Positions 40,251 through 51,058 are shown, numbered from the stretch's first letter. The stretch: DNA of 64,000 nucleotides from Deinococcus arboris (GCF_009755355.1 NZ_WQLB01000001.1:186001-250000); one strand, 5' to 3'. Numbers and translations: made by a program. Notes: generated by a model not told the origin, from the letters alone.

Positions 40251-41674
40251 TGAGAACCTCCAGCGGCGTTCAGGAGCGCGGTTTGACTCAGAGCCGCAGT
40301 AATGCGGGCCGAGAGCAGGTCGCGCTCGGCCTGGGCGACGGCCAGTTCGGCGCTCGCCACGTCGTCAGCTGTGGCCGTACCAGCGGCCAGGCGGGCGCGG
40401 GCGGTGTCCAGGCTCTGGGCGGCCAGGGTCAGGGCGCTCTGGCGGCTTTGCACGGCGGCCAGGTTGGTTTGCAGGGTGGCGGCGCGGGTCCGCACGTCCA
40501 GTTCGGCGTTTTGCTGCGCCACGGTCAGCGCCAGTTCCGCCTGGGTGACGGCAGCGGCGGCGGCTGAACGCTGGGCCTGCTGAGCCGGCGAAAAGATGGT
40601 GTACGACCCGCTGATGCTGGCGGTCAGCCGCGCGCTGCCCGACGAGGCCGCCGAAGTCGAGCCCGACGAGCTGCCCAGAGGCAGGGTGTAACTGCCGCCC
40701 AGGGTGCCCTGCTTGAGGTTGAGGGTCGCGGCCACCGTGCCCAGGCCGGCCCCGCCGTAGCCCACGCTGGCGTTCAGGTCGGGCAGGCGGGTGTCGCGCT
40801 CCTCGGTGGCCAGGGCGTCCTGGGCACTGGCCAGAGCGTTTTGCGCGCTCACGACCTCGCTGCGCGCCGTGCGGGCGCGGGCCACCAGCGCCGCCAGGTC
40901 TGGGGCTTCTTCGGCTACGGGTGCGTCTCCGGCAAAGGTCACGCCGCCGAGCGGGATTCCCAGCACCGCCTCCAGGCTGCGGCGGGCACCGTCCAGACTG
41001 GCCTGGGCCTGCGCCAGACTGGCCTGGGCGGCCTGCACCCCGGCCTGCGCGCTCAGCAGGGTCTCAGCAGTGGCGTTGCCGGCCGCCTGCTGGGCCTGCA
41101 CCACCGTGAGTTGCCGCTGCCGCTGCGCCAGGGTGCGCCCGGCCAGGGTGATGTCCTGGCCAGCCAGCGCGGCGGTCCAGTACGCCTGAGCCGCGTTCAG
41201 GCGAGTCGTAGCCTGGGCTTCACGCAAATTGGCCTGGGCCTGGGCCAGGCTGCGTTCGGCGGTGCGGAGCCCACTCTGGGCACTCGACCAGGGCAGCAGC
41301 CCCAGAGTGACGTTGGCCCCGGCGCTGCCGCTCAGGGTGCCGCCCACCGCCGTGGCCGTGCCGTCGGCAGCAGTCGTGCTGGTGGGCCCGGCGTAGTTGG
41401 CACTGCCTGTCACGTTGACCGTCAGGCCCAGCGCCGCGCGCGAGGCGGCCAGGTTCTGTGCCGCCACCTGCACACTCAGAGCGGCGCGGGTGACGCTGGG
41501 GGCCTGGGCCAGGCCGGCGTAGGCGTCGGCCAGGGTGTAGAGGCGGGAGTCTATTGGGGCCGCACTGGTCTGGGCTGAACTGGGCGGGGCGGGGCTTGTT
41601 TGGGCCTGGGCCGCGCCGCCCAGCAGGGCCAGGCTCAGCCCGAGCAGTAGAAGAGAAGGTGGAGGGCGACTCAT
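40247..41674 (-). CDS. TolC family outer membrane efflux protein
   Basis: Protein of 475 aa with a signal peptide (about 1-25). It has two related halves of long helices and beta strands: SRAALGLTVNVTGSANYAG, RLNAAQAYWTAALAGQDITLAGRTLAQRQRQL, then a repeat with LPDLNASVGYGGAG and NAELDVRTRAATLQTNLAAVQSRQSALTLAAQSL. This is the OEP repeat pattern. It is first in the operon. ATG 41674 has CACAGT 7 nt upstream, a possible weak leaderless -10. Divergent from the response-regulator gene. Confidence 0.88.
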   Translation of the reverse strand: MSRPPPSLLLLGLSLALLGGAAQAQTSPAPPSSAQTSAAPIDSRLYTLADAYAGLAQAPSVTRAALSVQVAAQNLAASRAALGLTVNVTGSANYAGPTSTTAADGTATAVGGTLSGSAGANVTLGLLPWSSAQSGLRTAERSLAQAQANLREAQATTRLNAAQAYWTAALAGQDITLAGRTLAQRQRQLTVVQAQQAAGNATAETLLSAQAGVQAAQASLAQAQASLDGARRSLEAVLGIPLGGVTFAGDAPVAEEAPDLAALVARARTARSEVVSAQNALASAQDALATEERDTRLPDLNASVGYGGAGLGTVAATLNLKQGTLGGSYTLPLGSSSGSTSAASSGSARLTASISGSYTIFSPAQQAQRSAAAAAVTQAELALTVAQQNAELDVRTRAATLQTNLAAVQSRQSALTLAAQSLDTARARLAAGTATADDVASAELAVAQAERDLLSARITAALSQTALLNAAGGSQ

Positions 41675-41805
41675 GCGGCCCACTGTGGCGGGGGTCTGCG
41701 AAGACGCCGCTCAGCCTGTGTGAAGATTTATCGAAGACGAGAAAAGGCCGGCTGGGCGCGGCCTGGGCTGTCCTGGCCCTGCACTTTTTGCACCTCGCCC
41801 CTTCG

Positions 41806-41833
41806 TTGTCCCTTCACGCGCGCCCTTTAAGCT
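41806..41833 (+). promoter_or_regulatory. Promoter of two-component genes (leaderless)
   Basis: TTGTCC (41806-41811) and TAAGCT (41828-41833) are 16 nt apart; TAAGCT ends 7 nt before ATG 41841. Confidence 0.6.
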
Positions 41834-41840
41834 GAACCCC

Positions 41841-42520
<680 letters not shown>

Positions 42521-42524
<4 letters not shown>

Positions 42525-43834
42525 AACGCCCCGTCTGGCCCTGGCGCGGGGGCCGGCCCCTGGCACTGACCCTGCTGCTGGCCATGCTGCTGGTGGTGGG
42601 GGTGTCGGTGGGCAGCACCTTCTATTTTTCCAATCTGGCGGTGCAGCGCCAGTTTCAGCGGCTGCCCGAAGAGGTGCGCGCCGCCCTGCGCGAGCGCCAG
42701 GAAGCAGCCCTGCGCGGCGAGACGGTGGCGCCCACGCCGCCGCTGCCTGTCATCCGCACCGGCAGTGCCGCTGACCCCTTTCTGGACCCCTGGCAAAGCA
42801 GCCCCGATGTGGGCGGAACGGTGACCCTCCCGGCCGGCACGCAGGCCACCGTCGAGGGCGGCCGCCGCCCGCGTGGCTGGCGCGACGACCTCTTTCGCGG
42901 CCCCCCCAACCAGACGCAGGACTTTCTGAAAGAGGTTCAGCGCAGCCTGCTCCAGGTGGGGCTGGTGGCGGCGGTGGCCTCGGCCCTCCTGGCCTTTCTG
43001 ATTTCGCGGCGGGTGGCCCGGCCAGTGTCGGCGGTGTCGCGCGCGGCGGCGCGGCTGGCCAGCGGCGACCTGAGTGCCCGCGCGCCCACACCTGGCGGCG
43101 AGCGCGAGCTGGCGGCCCTGGCCCAGAGTTTTAACGAGATGGCCGAGAACCTGCAAACCCTGGAGCAGGAGCGCCAGCAGGCGGTGGCCGACATTGCCCA
43201 CGAACTCCGCACGCCCATTGCCGTGATGCAGGCCCGTCTGGACGCCCTGGAAGACGGCGTCTATCCGCTCAACACGGAACAGATTGCGCTGCTCAGCACC
43301 CAGACCCAGCACCTGACGCGCCTGGTGGGCGACCTGCGCACCCTGACCCTGGCCGACGCGGGCCGCCTGACCCTGGAGGTCAAGGGCCTGGACCTGGCCG
43401 CCCTGGGCGCCGAGGTGGTGCGCGACCTGCAAGACCGCGCCGGGGCGCGCGGCGTGGCCCTGACGCTTCAGGCGGCGCCCGCCCCCATGCAGGCCGACCC
43501 GGTGCGGGTGCGCCAGATGACGACCAACCTGATTGACAACGCCCTGCGCCACGCGGCCAGCCGCGTGAATGTGGAGGTCGAGTCGCGCGGCGCCGAGGTG
43601 CTCTTGCACGTCGAGGACGACGGCCCCGGTATCCCGGAGGGCAGCCGCGAGGCGGTCTTTACCCGCTTTACCCGCCTGGACAGCAGCCGCGCGCGCGACA
43701 CAGGCGGCAGCGGCCTGGGCCTGGCCATTGTGCGCGCGCTGGCACAGGCACACGGGGGCCGCGCCGGGCTGGGTGCCTCAGCGCGGCTGGGCGGGGCACG
43801 CTTTACGGTCGCCCTGCCGGCCCAGGGGTCATGA
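42521..43834 (+). CDS. Sensor histidine kinase
   Basis: Membrane kinase of 437 aa. Helices at about 14-36 and 148-167 flank a roughly 110-residue extracytoplasmic domain rich in Pro and Arg. A HAMP domain follows (SRRVARPVSAVSRAAARLASGDLSARA), then HisKA with the phospho-His in DIAHELRTPIAVMQARL (about 227) and HATPase_c motifs N (NLIDNALRHA), G1 (DDGPGIPEG), F and G2 (GGSGLGLAIV). It pairs with the preceding regulator. Confidence 0.95.
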
Positions 43835-43902
43835 CCCCACAGGGGCCCCTGGGGCAGGCTTTCACGGAGCGGCGCTTTGAACCGAGTACACTCTAACGTG
43901 CC

Positions 43903-44298
43903 ATGTTGAACGATTCGCGCCGACTCTGGATGGTCTGCTGCCTGGCCGGCGCGCTGCTGTGCAGTCAGGCGGGCGCTGCGGCAGGCTGGGCGGCCATGGC
44001 CACAGCCCTGCTGGCCGAGCCGAATGCCAAGGCAGCGGCGCTGCGAGTCGTGGCCGCCAAAGAGACGCTGGACATCGTGCAGTGCCACACGCTGTGGTGC
44101 CAGGTGCGCGTCGGGGGGCAGCTGGGCTGGGTGAACCGCGCCGCCGTGAACGTCAAAGGTGACTGCCCGGCGCTGCTGGCCCTGGGCCTCAAAGACATTC
44201 GCCGCAACGAAGCGGCCTACAGCGCCGAGCGCGACCCCGACCACAACGGCCGCGCCTGCGATCAGCGCGACCTGCTGAATATGCTCGGCCGCCGCTAA
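43903..44298 (+). CDS. Exported SH3-like / excalibur domain protein
   Basis: Protein of 131 aa with a signal peptide (about 1-25). Residues about 30-80 look like a bacterial SH3 domain (LRVVAAKETLDIVQCHTLWCQVRVGGQLGWVNRAAV). The C-terminal RRNEAAYSAERDPDHNGRACDQ is an excalibur calcium-binding motif (DxDxxGxxCD). A role at the cell surface is inferred. TACACT lies 10 nt before the ATG. Confidence 0.82.
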   Translation: MLNDSRRLWMVCCLAGALLCSQAGAAAGWAAMATALLAEPNAKAAALRVVAAKETLDIVQCHTLWCQVRVGGQLGWVNRAAVNVKGDCPALLALGLKDIRRNEAAYSAERDPDHNGRACDQRDLLNMLGRR

Positions 44299-44335
44299 GA
44301 GGCCCAGCACCTCTTTTCATCGGGCCTCTGCCTTT
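44298..44335 (+). terminator. Terminator after excalibur gene
   Basis: AGAGGCCC (44298-44305) pairs with GGGCCTCT (44322-44329), followed by GCCTTTT. Confidence 0.75.
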
Positions 44336-44685
44336 TGAAGAGTTCCGCTGAAACGTTCAGAAGTCTGTCTTCTGCGGATGCCGGCCGGTTCATTCACAAA
44401 TCTGAAGGGTATTGATTTGCCAACTCTATGCCTGGCACCCGTTTTTCTCGCACTGTTGCGGACTTAAGGAACTGCCTTGCAGAGCCGCGCCAGCTCGCTT
44501 GGATTTCATCGGTTTTGCAAACGATTCAACCAGAGTCCGTATAACCCTAATGCCCGGCCTGCGTGGCGGGACAACAGGGAGTGACGATGATCAGCCCCCG
44601 TCACTCCTCGAACGTTTTGAGCTCTCCCCCACCTCCGTCCAACCCCCGCCATAGGGTCTCTACCCGCCGCCGGCAGCTTCAGGCG
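44336..44685. other. Gene-free region with a dispersed repeat
   Basis: It contains repeat copy D and no gene that I can support. Confidence 0.4.
44393..44543 (+). repeat. MITE-like small repeat, copy D
   Basis: It shares CGCTTGGATTTCATCGGTTT, GATTCAA and AGAGTCCGTAT with copies A and C at the right end (to 44543). The left end is diverged. Confidence 0.5.
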
Positions 44686-44922
44686 TTAGGGGTAAAGGTC
44701 AAAGCCGTGCTCATTGAGATCTTGCTCGAGCGCCCGCTTTACCACCTGAATCTCTGCCATCGTCTCGGCCTCGAAATACACCTTAATGGGGCGTCCGGGC
44801 CTGGACTTGGCAACGTCCCAGCTCACATCGGCCAGATCGGTTCGTTCGCGTAAACGGGTGAGTGAGGCCTTCACAGCCTTTTCCGGTATTCCTGCATGAA
44901 TTGCCATATCGTCTTTCAGCAC
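44686..44922 (-). CDS. Small protein of unknown function
   Basis: Frame of 78 codons starting at GTG 44922, with TACGGT 5 nt upstream on the minus strand, close to the leaderless spacing. It reads MLKDDMAIHAGIPEKAVKASLTRL and continues through PIKVYFEAETMAEIQVVKRALEQDL. The first half may form a helix-turn-helix. It has no signal peptide. No family recognised. Confidence 0.55.
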   Translation of the reverse strand: MLKDDMAIHAGIPEKAVKASLTRLRERTDLADVSWDVAKSRPGRPIKVYFEAETMAEIQVVKRALEQDLNEHGFDLYP

Positions 44923-45400
44923 AGGTCACCGTAGCAGACCCGGTGCCGGTACATAGGGCGGGAGGTCATCGTGTCGCCAGTTCTGGCCTAAAGGAGGCCT
45001 ATTTTACTCACCTTCAGGTTGGTCGAACTGACCTCTCGGCGGCGGTTCTGGACGTGCCAGCGCAGGTCTTTAGTACAGTGGTGTTTGTTGAGACAGGTGA
45101 GCTGGTGAAGCCCCTCGGGTTAGCCCAGAAGGCGGAAGCGACTTGGCCTGCTTAGGAACTTCAAGAGCTCGCGAATGCACCAGTCCACTTGGCGCTCAAA
45201 GAAGGAACGGCTAGCCTCTCCCATTCAGGTGGAGAGCGTTGACGACTCCTAAAACCAGTACAGATTCCCTGTTCTACAGAGGTCCACCGGCTGGAGACGA
45301 CCGGTATCAGTGTGCCGATATACGGGGCCGGATAGCCCAGAGTGTGCGGCGGCAGGGGCAGCCTGTAAACTGGGAGGGTTGCCGCCCAGCGCGGCTGAGG
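44923..45400. other. Intergenic before ychF, nothing identified
   Basis: About 480 nt with lower coding bias. TAAACT near 45369 could be the -10 box of ychF. I see no gene, RNA or repeat with confidence. Confidence 0.4.
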
Positions 45401-45410
45401 AGTTGATTGG

Positions 45411-46511
45411 ATGAGTAGTTTAGCCATCGGAATTGTCGGGTTGCCCAACGTCGGAAAAAGCACGCTGTTTAACGCCATCACGCGCGCCGGGGCGCTGGCC
45501 GCCAACTACCCCTTTGCCACCATTGAGCCCAACGTGGGCCGCGTCACCGTGCCCGACGAGCGCCTGGGCGCGCTGAGCAAGGTCTTTACCAAAGGCGAGC
45601 GGGTGCCGCCGATCATCCCGACTTTTGTGGAATTCGTGGACATCGCCGGGCTGGTCAAGGGTGCCAGCAAGGGCGAGGGGCTGGGCAACCAGTTTCTGGC
45701 CAACATCCGCGAGGCCGACGCGATTGCCCATGTGGTGCGCTGCTTTGAAGACGGCAACGTGGTGCATGTGGCCGGGCGCGTGGACCCCCTGGACGACATC
45801 GAGACCATCAATACCGAGCTGATTCTGGCCGACCTCGCGGGGCTGGAAAAGCGCCTGCAAAACCTCCAAAAGAAAGCCAAGAGTGGCGACAAGGATGCGC
45901 GCGAGCAGGCGGCCCTGGCCGAGCAGCTCCTGGCCGTGCTGGGCGAGGGCAAACCGGCGCGCGCGGGTAGCTACGACGCCCCCATCCCCAAAGAATTTGG
46001 GCTGATTACCACCAAGCCCGTGATTTACGTCGCCAACGTGGGCGAAGACAACCTGACGGAAGACAACGAGTACGTGCAGCAGGTGCGCGACTATGCCGCC
46101 GCCGAGGGCGCGCAGGTCGTGAAGATCAGCGCCCAGATTGAGGGCGAACTGGCCGAGATGCCCGAGGACGAGGCCCGCGCCTTTCTGGAAGAACTGGGCG
46201 TGCAGGAAAGCGGCCTGGACCAATTGGTGAAGGTGGGCTACGAGACGCTGGGCCTGATTACCTTTATCACCAGTGGGGAAAAAGAGGTGCGTGCCTGGAC
46301 CATCCGCCGGGGCGAGAAGGCCCCCGAGGCCGCCGGCGAGATTCACAGTGACCTGGAGCGCGGCTTTATCCGTGCCGAGGTCATCGAGTGGGACAAGATG
46401 GTCGAGGCCGGGGGCTGGGCCGGCGCCAAGAGCAAGGGCTGGGTCCGCACCGAGGGCAAGGAGTACGTCATGAAAGACGGCGATATCATGAACGTGCTGC
46501 ACAACATGTAA
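45411..46511 (+). CDS. ychF: Redox-regulated ATPase YchF
   Basis: Obg-family P-loop protein of 366 aa. G1 is GLPNVGKST (10-18). Further motifs are DIAGLVKGASKGEGLGNQFL (G3 region), the C-terminal TGS domain (LGLITFITSGEKEVRAWTIRRGEKAPEAAG) and the ending KEYVMKDGDIMNVLHNM, as expected for the family. It binds ribosomes and hydrolyses ATP rather than GTP in characterised homologues. GAGGAG is 8 nt before the ATG. Convergent with mnmE. Confidence 0.97.
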   Translation: MSSLAIGIVGLPNVGKSTLFNAITRAGALAANYPFATIEPNVGRVTVPDERLGALSKVFTKGERVPPIIPTFVEFVDIAGLVKGASKGEGLGNQFLANIREADAIAHVVRCFEDGNVVHVAGRVDPLDDIETINTELILADLAGLEKRLQNLQKKAKSGDKDAREQAALAEQLLAVLGEGKPARAGSYDAPIPKEFGLITTKPVIYVANVGEDNLTEDNEYVQQVRDYAAAEGAQVVKISAQIEGELAEMPEDEARAFLEELGVQESGLDQLVKVGYETLGLITFITSGEKEVRAWTIRRGEKAPEAAGEIHSDLERGFIRAEVIEWDKMVEAGGWAGAKSKGWVRTEGKEYVMKDGDIMNVLHNM

Positions 46512-46612
46512 AAGGGGAAGTAGGGAGTGGGCAGTGGTAAGTGGAAAAAGAAGGCGTCGCCATCCACTGGCACGCCTTCTTCTTTCTCCACTCCCTACTT
46601 CCTACTCCCCGT
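46512..46612. repeat. Large AGTGG-type palindrome, bidirectional terminator
   Basis: GGGGAAGTAGGGAGTGG (from 46514) pairs with CCACTCCCTACTTCC (46588 on), and inner AGAAGGCGT (46549-46557) with ACGCCTTCT (46572-46580), giving a long stem between two convergent genes. It belongs to the same dispersed family as 4334-4392. Confidence 0.7.
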
Positions 46613-47935
46613 TCACTTTCCTACACAGAAATTCCGGAAGACTGCGTCCACCACGTCCTCCTGCACGTCCTGGCCCGTCAGCTCGGCCAGGGCGCGCAGG
46701 GCTTCTTCCAGTTCATAGCCGGCGAGATCGTCGGGCAGATCACGGGCAGCCTGAATATGACCCAGGGCGCGGCGGGCGGCGTCGGCCTGGCGCTCGGTGG
46801 TCAGCCAGGCTTCCCCGCGGGCGGCGTCACCCAGCAGTGCGGCTTCCACGGCGGCGCGCAGCTCGGAGAGGCCCTGGCCAGTCACCGCACTGACCGCTAT
46901 GGCTTCCGGGTCGTGCCAGGCGGCCGGGAGGTCGGCCTTGGTTCGCACCTTCAACACGCGGCCAGCGGGGGGCACCTCGGCGCCCAGGTCTTCACGGGGC
47001 AGACTGCCGTCTTCGAGCACCAGCACGAGGTCGGCGGCGCCCGCCAGGGCCACAGCCTGCCGCACCCCAGCGGCCTCAATCTGGTCGCCCGTTTCGCGGA
47101 TGCCCGCCGTGTCCACCAGCGTGACCGGTACGCCCGCCAGTTCCAGCCCGGCCTCCAGGTAATCGCGGGTGGTGCCGGGCAGCGGCGTGACAATCGAGCG
47201 TTCGTAGCCCAGCAGGGCGTTGAGCAGACTGCTTTTCCCGGCATTGGGGCGGCCAATCAGGGCCAGGCGGGCGCCGCGCGTGGCCACCTGCCCGGCGTGC
47301 GCCGAGCGCAGCAGTTCGGTCAGGTCATGCTCGGCCTGGGCCAGTGGTTCGGCGCGGTCTTCTTCGGGCACGCCCTCTTCGGGGTAGTCCAGCAGGGCCT
47401 GTAAGGCGGCCAGGGTGCGCGTGACCTGGCGCGTCACGTTGCCTACCCGTTCACGCAGCGCTCCACTCAGGCCCAGGGTGGCCTGGCGGCGGGCAGCGTC
47501 GGTCTGGGCCTGCACCAGATTCAGCACCGCCTCGGCCTGCGTGAGGTCCAGGCGGCCGTGCAGGTAGGCGCGTAGGGTGAATTCACCGGGCCGGGCTGGC
47601 CGGGCGCCCAGGCGGAGGGCCGCTTCCAGCGCCCGGCCAAGCACAGCGGGGCTGCCGTGCGTCTGAAACTCGGCCACGTCCTCCCCGGTGTACGAGTGCG
47701 GGCCGCGAAACACCAGGCACAGCCCCTCATCAAGCACTTCGCCCGCCTCATCCAGAAACGACCCGAACAGAAACCGGCCGCCTGAGGTCCGCGAGGGCGC
47801 CCGCCGCCCCTGAAACAGCCCGTCAGCCACGGCCAGGGCGCCGGGACCACTGACCCGCACGATGCCCACGCCCGCGCTGCCCGGCGCGGTGGCAATAGCG
47901 GCAATGGTGTCAGACAGGCCCGTGCGCGAACTCAC
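46613..47935 (-). CDS. mnmE: tRNA-uridine-5-carboxymethylaminomethyl GTPase
   Basis: Enzyme of 440 aa that, with MnmG, modifies wobble uridine 34 in tRNAs. It has the N-terminal tetrahydrofolate-binding domain ([23 protein letters not shown]), helical domain, G domain with GRPNAGKSS near 226, [17 protein letters not shown], and the C-terminal FCVGK with the key Cys437. The start is GTG 47935: it matches the usual N-terminus and has TAGCCT 7 nt upstream; earlier in-frame codons are not conserved. No mnmG in the window. Confidence 0.95.
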   Translation of the reverse strand: MSSRTGLSDTIAAIATAPGSAGVGIVRVSGPGALAVADGLFQGRRAPSRTSGGRFLFGSFLDEAGEVLDEGLCLVFRGPHSYTGEDVAEFQTHGSPAVLGRALEAALRLGARPARPGEFTLRAYLHGRLDLTQAEAVLNLVQAQTDAARRQATLGLSGALRERVGNVTRQVTRTLAALQALLDYPEEGVPEEDRAEPLAQAEHDLTELLRSAHAGQVATRGARLALIGRPNAGKSSLLNALLGYERSIVTPLPGTTRDYLEAGLELAGVPVTLVDTAGIRETGDQIEAAGVRQAVALAGAADLVLVLEDGSLPREDLGAEVPPAGRVLKVRTKADLPAAWHDPEAIAVSAVTGQGLSELRAAVEAALLGDAARGEAWLTTERQADAARRALGHIQAARDLPDDLAGYELEEALRALAELTGQDVQEDVVDAVFRNFCVGK

Positions 47936-47942
47936 GCCCGGC

Positions 47943-47948
47943 AGGCTA
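47943..47948 (-). promoter_or_regulatory. -10 box TAGCCT of mnmE (leaderless GTG)
   Basis: TAGCCT on the minus strand ends 7 nt before the GTG start. Confidence 0.6.
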
Positions 47949-47956
47949 GCACCTGC

Positions 47957-47996
47957 AAAAAGGGGAAGTGGGGTGTAGAGAGTGGGAAAGTAGGGC
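47957..47996. repeat. AGTGG-type repeat, partial copy
   Basis: GGGGAAGTGGGGTGTAGAGA followed by GTGGGAAAGTAGGG resembles the left arm of the repeat at 46512; no right arm is seen. Confidence 0.4.
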
Positions 47997-48136
47997 AACT
48001 TGTTCAGGCACGCGCGAGGAGGCAGCGCCCAAACCCAGGTTCGGCCCGTGGCACGCTTTCTCCCTGTTCTCCCGAGTAACGGCAAAGGCCGCCTTCAAAG
48101 TTCACGCTCATGCTGCGGCCCTAGCATGGGGCGCGT

Positions 48137-48925
48137 ATGCGTTTCCTTGTGCTGTCTGCGACCCTGACCCTTAGCGCGCTGCTGTGCGCGCCCGCCGCCG
48201 CACAGGCGACCACCCCGGCCACCCCAGCGGCCGCTCCTAAAGGCGTGTCCTCGGCAGCCACCACCAAGGCGGTCAGTGCCCTGTCGGTGGAGGTCAGTGC
48301 GGCCGTCAAGGGCCGCATCTTGACCTGCCCCGCCGCGCTGAAGCTCAGTGCCCAGGCGGTGTGCCTGTATGCCCAGAGCGCGCCGGCCAGCCTGCGGCCC
48401 CTGGTCCGGGGCAAGCTGAGCACCCGCGCCCAGGGGGACTGGAAGGCCAGCGGCAAGTCCAGCGTGCTGCTGGTCAAGGACGCCGCCAGTGGCCCGGTGT
48501 CGGCCTATGTGCTGCTCAGCCCCATCAGCGACAAGGAAACGCTGGTCGTCGTAGACACGGCGCAGGCCCAGGCGGCGGCACCCGCTGCGGCGGCCAAGGC
48601 CGCTTTGCCAGCAGGCGTAAGCAAGGGCCAGCCCTACGTCCTGGGCAGCGATTTGGTCGGTGTCGTGGCGGTGACCTCGCTGGGCGGCGGCAAATTCCGC
48701 CTGGTGGCAGAAGACGGCACCCTGACCGTCACCGCTGGCCAGCGCAGCGCCCAGGCGGGCGGCGGCAATGTGGAATTGCCCCTGGCGCCCGCCACTGACG
48801 GCAAGAACCTGATTTTCCCGGTCTCGGGCCTGCGCGCCCTGGGCTGCACGGTGACCCCGGCCGGCGGCTCGCTGACCGTGGCCTGCGGCAGCGACAGCGT
48901 CGGCCTGAAACCGATTGTGTTCTGA
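48137..48925 (+). CDS. Exported protein, possible stalk-type domain
   Basis: Protein of 262 aa with a signal peptide (1-23, ending PAAAQA), an Ala/Thr-rich linker and two similar halves. The C-terminal part (VELPLAPATDGKNLIFPVSGLRALGCTVTPAGGSLTVACGSDSV) recalls copper-amine-oxidase-N-like (stalk) domains, but this is tentative. Two Cys pairs may be disulfides. TAGCAT lies 9 nt before the ATG. Divergent from mnmE. Confidence 0.7.
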   Translation: MRFLVLSATLTLSALLCAPAAAQATTPATPAAAPKGVSSAATTKAVSALSVEVSAAVKGRILTCPAALKLSAQAVCLYAQSAPASLRPLVRGKLSTRAQGDWKASGKSSVLLVKDAASGPVSAYVLLSPISDKETLVVVDTAQAQAAAPAAAAKAALPAGVSKGQPYVLGSDLVGVVAVTSLGGGKFRLVAEDGTLTVTAGQRSAQAGGGNVELPLAPATDGKNLIFPVSGLRALGCTVTPAGGSLTVACGSDSVGLKPIVF

Positions 48926-49316
48926 GCGTAGTTGAGGGAAATCCTCGACTGCCTTGAAGTTCACACGGCCCGTGTGGGATTGAGACTGTCCCGCTGCCTC
49001 AGGCTGGGGCGGCACCACAGACCCTTCGCTTTATCCAGCCTTCCGCACCGTCAGGTTTGCGCAGCTTTCTCACAGTCCAGGCTCATCTTGGCTGCGCGGC
49101 CTGAGAGGACCACTCGTCTGAGCCCCAGTGAGCACTCATCCCTCACTGGGGCACTGCTCTGCTTTCAAACAGGGTCTCTGCGCCAAGACCTGGCCCCCTG
49201 CCCTGTAGCCTTCAGCAGAGCTTGAGCGAGCCTTGAGGCTTGCTGGGAAGCGGCTGTCAGCACGGCCCCCAGGCGTCATGATGGCGACAAGTCCCATTCT
49301 CAGGAGGAAAACCCCC
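48926..49316. other. Gene-free region before pspA with one strong hairpin
   Basis: GCCCCAGTGAG (49122-49132) pairs perfectly with CTCACTGGGGC (49142-49152). No T-run, so it may be regulatory. I found no clear promoter for pspA. Confidence 0.45.
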
Positions 49317-50012
49317 ATGACCATCCTTGACCGCCTGTCCCGCCTGCTGCGCGCCAACGTCAACGACCTGATCAGCCGCGCCGAAGACCCAGGCAAGATT
49401 ATCGAGCAGGCCCTGCGTGACATGCGCGCTGCCTACGCCGAGGCCCGCAGCGAAGTGGCCGACGCCATGAGCCAGAACGCCAAGCTGGAACGCGAAGCGA
49501 GCACCAACCGCCGCCTGGGCAGCGAATACGAGAAAAAAGCTGAGGAAGCCCTGCGCGGCGGCAGCGAGGAACTGGCCCGCGAGGCCCTGCGCCGCGCCCA
49601 GAACGCCCGTGACCTGGCCACCGGCTTTGAAGAGCAGCTGGGCCAGCAAACTCAAACGGTCGAGCAGCTCAAAACGCAGCTGCGCGCCCTGGAAGCCAAG
49701 ATTGACGAGATGGAATCCAAGAAGTCCCTGCTGGCTGCGCGGCAAAAGACCGCCCAGGCCGGGGCGACCCTGGACCGCGTCTCGGGCTTTGACAAGGCGG
49801 GCGGGGCCATGGACGCCTTTGAGGAAATGGAGGCGAAAGTGCAGGGCCTGGAAGACCGCAACCGCGCCATGAGCGACCTGCGCCAGGACAATGACTTTGA
49901 CGCCCAACTGAAGGACCTGGGCCGGGGCCGCGAGCTGGACGACGCCTTTGCGGCCCTGAAGGCGAAAGTGCAGGGCGAGCCGGGCAGCGCCGGCGAAAAG
50001 AGCGGCGGCTAA
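49317..50012 (+). CDS. pspA: Phage shock protein A / IM30 family
   Basis: Helical peripheral membrane protein of 231 aa, almost entirely coiled coil. It begins MTILDRLSRLLRANVNDLISRAEDPGKIIEQALRDM, the amphipathic helix and family signature, and continues with alternating charged heptads to about residue 200. It protects the membrane under envelope stress. AGGAGG precedes ATG 49317, which fits the family start. It is a single gene with its own terminator; no PspBC-type partners are seen. Confidence 0.93.
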   Translation: MTILDRLSRLLRANVNDLISRAEDPGKIIEQALRDMRAAYAEARSEVADAMSQNAKLEREASTNRRLGSEYEKKAEEALRGGSEELAREALRRAQNARDLATGFEEQLGQQTQTVEQLKTQLRALEAKIDEMESKKSLLAARQKTAQAGATLDRVSGFDKAGGAMDAFEEMEAKVQGLEDRNRAMSDLRQDNDFDAQLKDLGRGRELDDAFAALKAKVQGEPGSAGEKSGG

Positions 50013-50033
50013 GAGGCACCCGTACGCGTTCAG

Positions 50034-50063
50034 AACATCCGGGCGAAGGTCCGGATGTTTTTT
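50034..50063 (+). terminator. Terminator after pspA
   Basis: AACATCCGG (50034-50042) pairs with CCGGATGTT (50051-50059), then TTTTT. Confidence 0.88.
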
Positions 50064-50359
50064 GCTGCCTCAATAGGGGTTCTGTCGGTCACGCCCACGA
50101 ATCCGCACTGACGAGCAAGCTCTACGTCTGCACCATCCCTTGCTCCCGCGGCACTCTGCCCATCCCCTCAGCTTAAAAACCTTCCAGATGGACAGTGGAG
50201 GCAGCAACTGGAAGAACTGACGCAACTGGCCCTGACAGCCAGTTCTCCTCGCCCCCAGCGGCCTGCATGGAACTACCCTCTTTGGCACTTGCACCTTCTG
50301 ACCGATGACCGTCAGGAAAACTTCATATTTGCTGACAGAATGAAGGCGATGCGTTGTTT
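50064..50359. other. Intergenic before lipoprotein gene
   Basis: About 300 nt. The frame of the downstream gene stays open back to about 50115 but has no ATG before 50340, so I do not extend the gene into it. Confidence 0.4.
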
Positions 50360-50365
50360 TAAGCT
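50360..50365 (+). promoter_or_regulatory. -10 box TAAGCT (leaderless)
   Basis: TAAGCT ends 7 nt before ATG 50373. Confidence 0.55.
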
Positions 50366-50372
50366 CGGTGGC

Positions 50373-51058
50373 ATGTCGGCCTCCCCTTCCCTTCGCGTGT
50401 GGCTGACCGCGCTGCCCTTCCTGCTCCCCCTGGCCGCCTGCGCGCCGCAGGCCACGACCACGGTTCAGGCCAGTACGCCAGTCTCGGCGGTGTCGTTTTA
50501 CCCCCATGAGACCGGGCTGGCCTGGAGTTACCTGCCCGAAGGCGAGGGCAGCGGCGCCCCGGCGTACACGCTGCGGGCGCTAGGCGTCACGGTGTATGGC
50601 AGCCAGAGCGCGCAGGCCTTTCAGCTCGCTGGGCGCGGCGCCGACCAGACCTGGTACCGCACGGTGGACGCTTCGGGGGTGCGGCTGCTGGGGCTGCGCA
50701 AGCCCGGCGTGAACATCCGGCTGGAGCCGGCGTGGCTGGAGTTGCCCGCCCAGACGGCCTGGCGCCTGGGACTGACCTGGCAGGGCCAGTCTCAGATCAC
50801 GGTGAGCGGCGACGACGGCAAAGAGCAGGCGCGCGGCACCCTGAATTACAGCTACACCGTGCAGGACCGCCGCACCGTGCAGACCCCCGGCGGCCGCTTT
50901 GAGGTCTGGGTGGTCACGCGGCAAATCAGCGACACGCTGGGTGGCCTGTTTCCCGCCACGCAGCAGCTGTGGTTTGCGCCCTATGTGGGCGAGGTGCGCA
51001 CCCCCGAAGGCCTGCTGCTGACCGCCCGCAATTTCTCGGCCCGCCCTGGAGGTCAGTG

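Noticed and set aside
44862..45155. Possible small gene before ychF
   Set aside because: Third positions lack the GC bias of real genes here and there is no start signal.
50115..50372. Upstream extension of the lipoprotein frame
   Set aside because: The frame is open but has no ATG before 50340; the -10 box and lipoprotein signal both support 50373.
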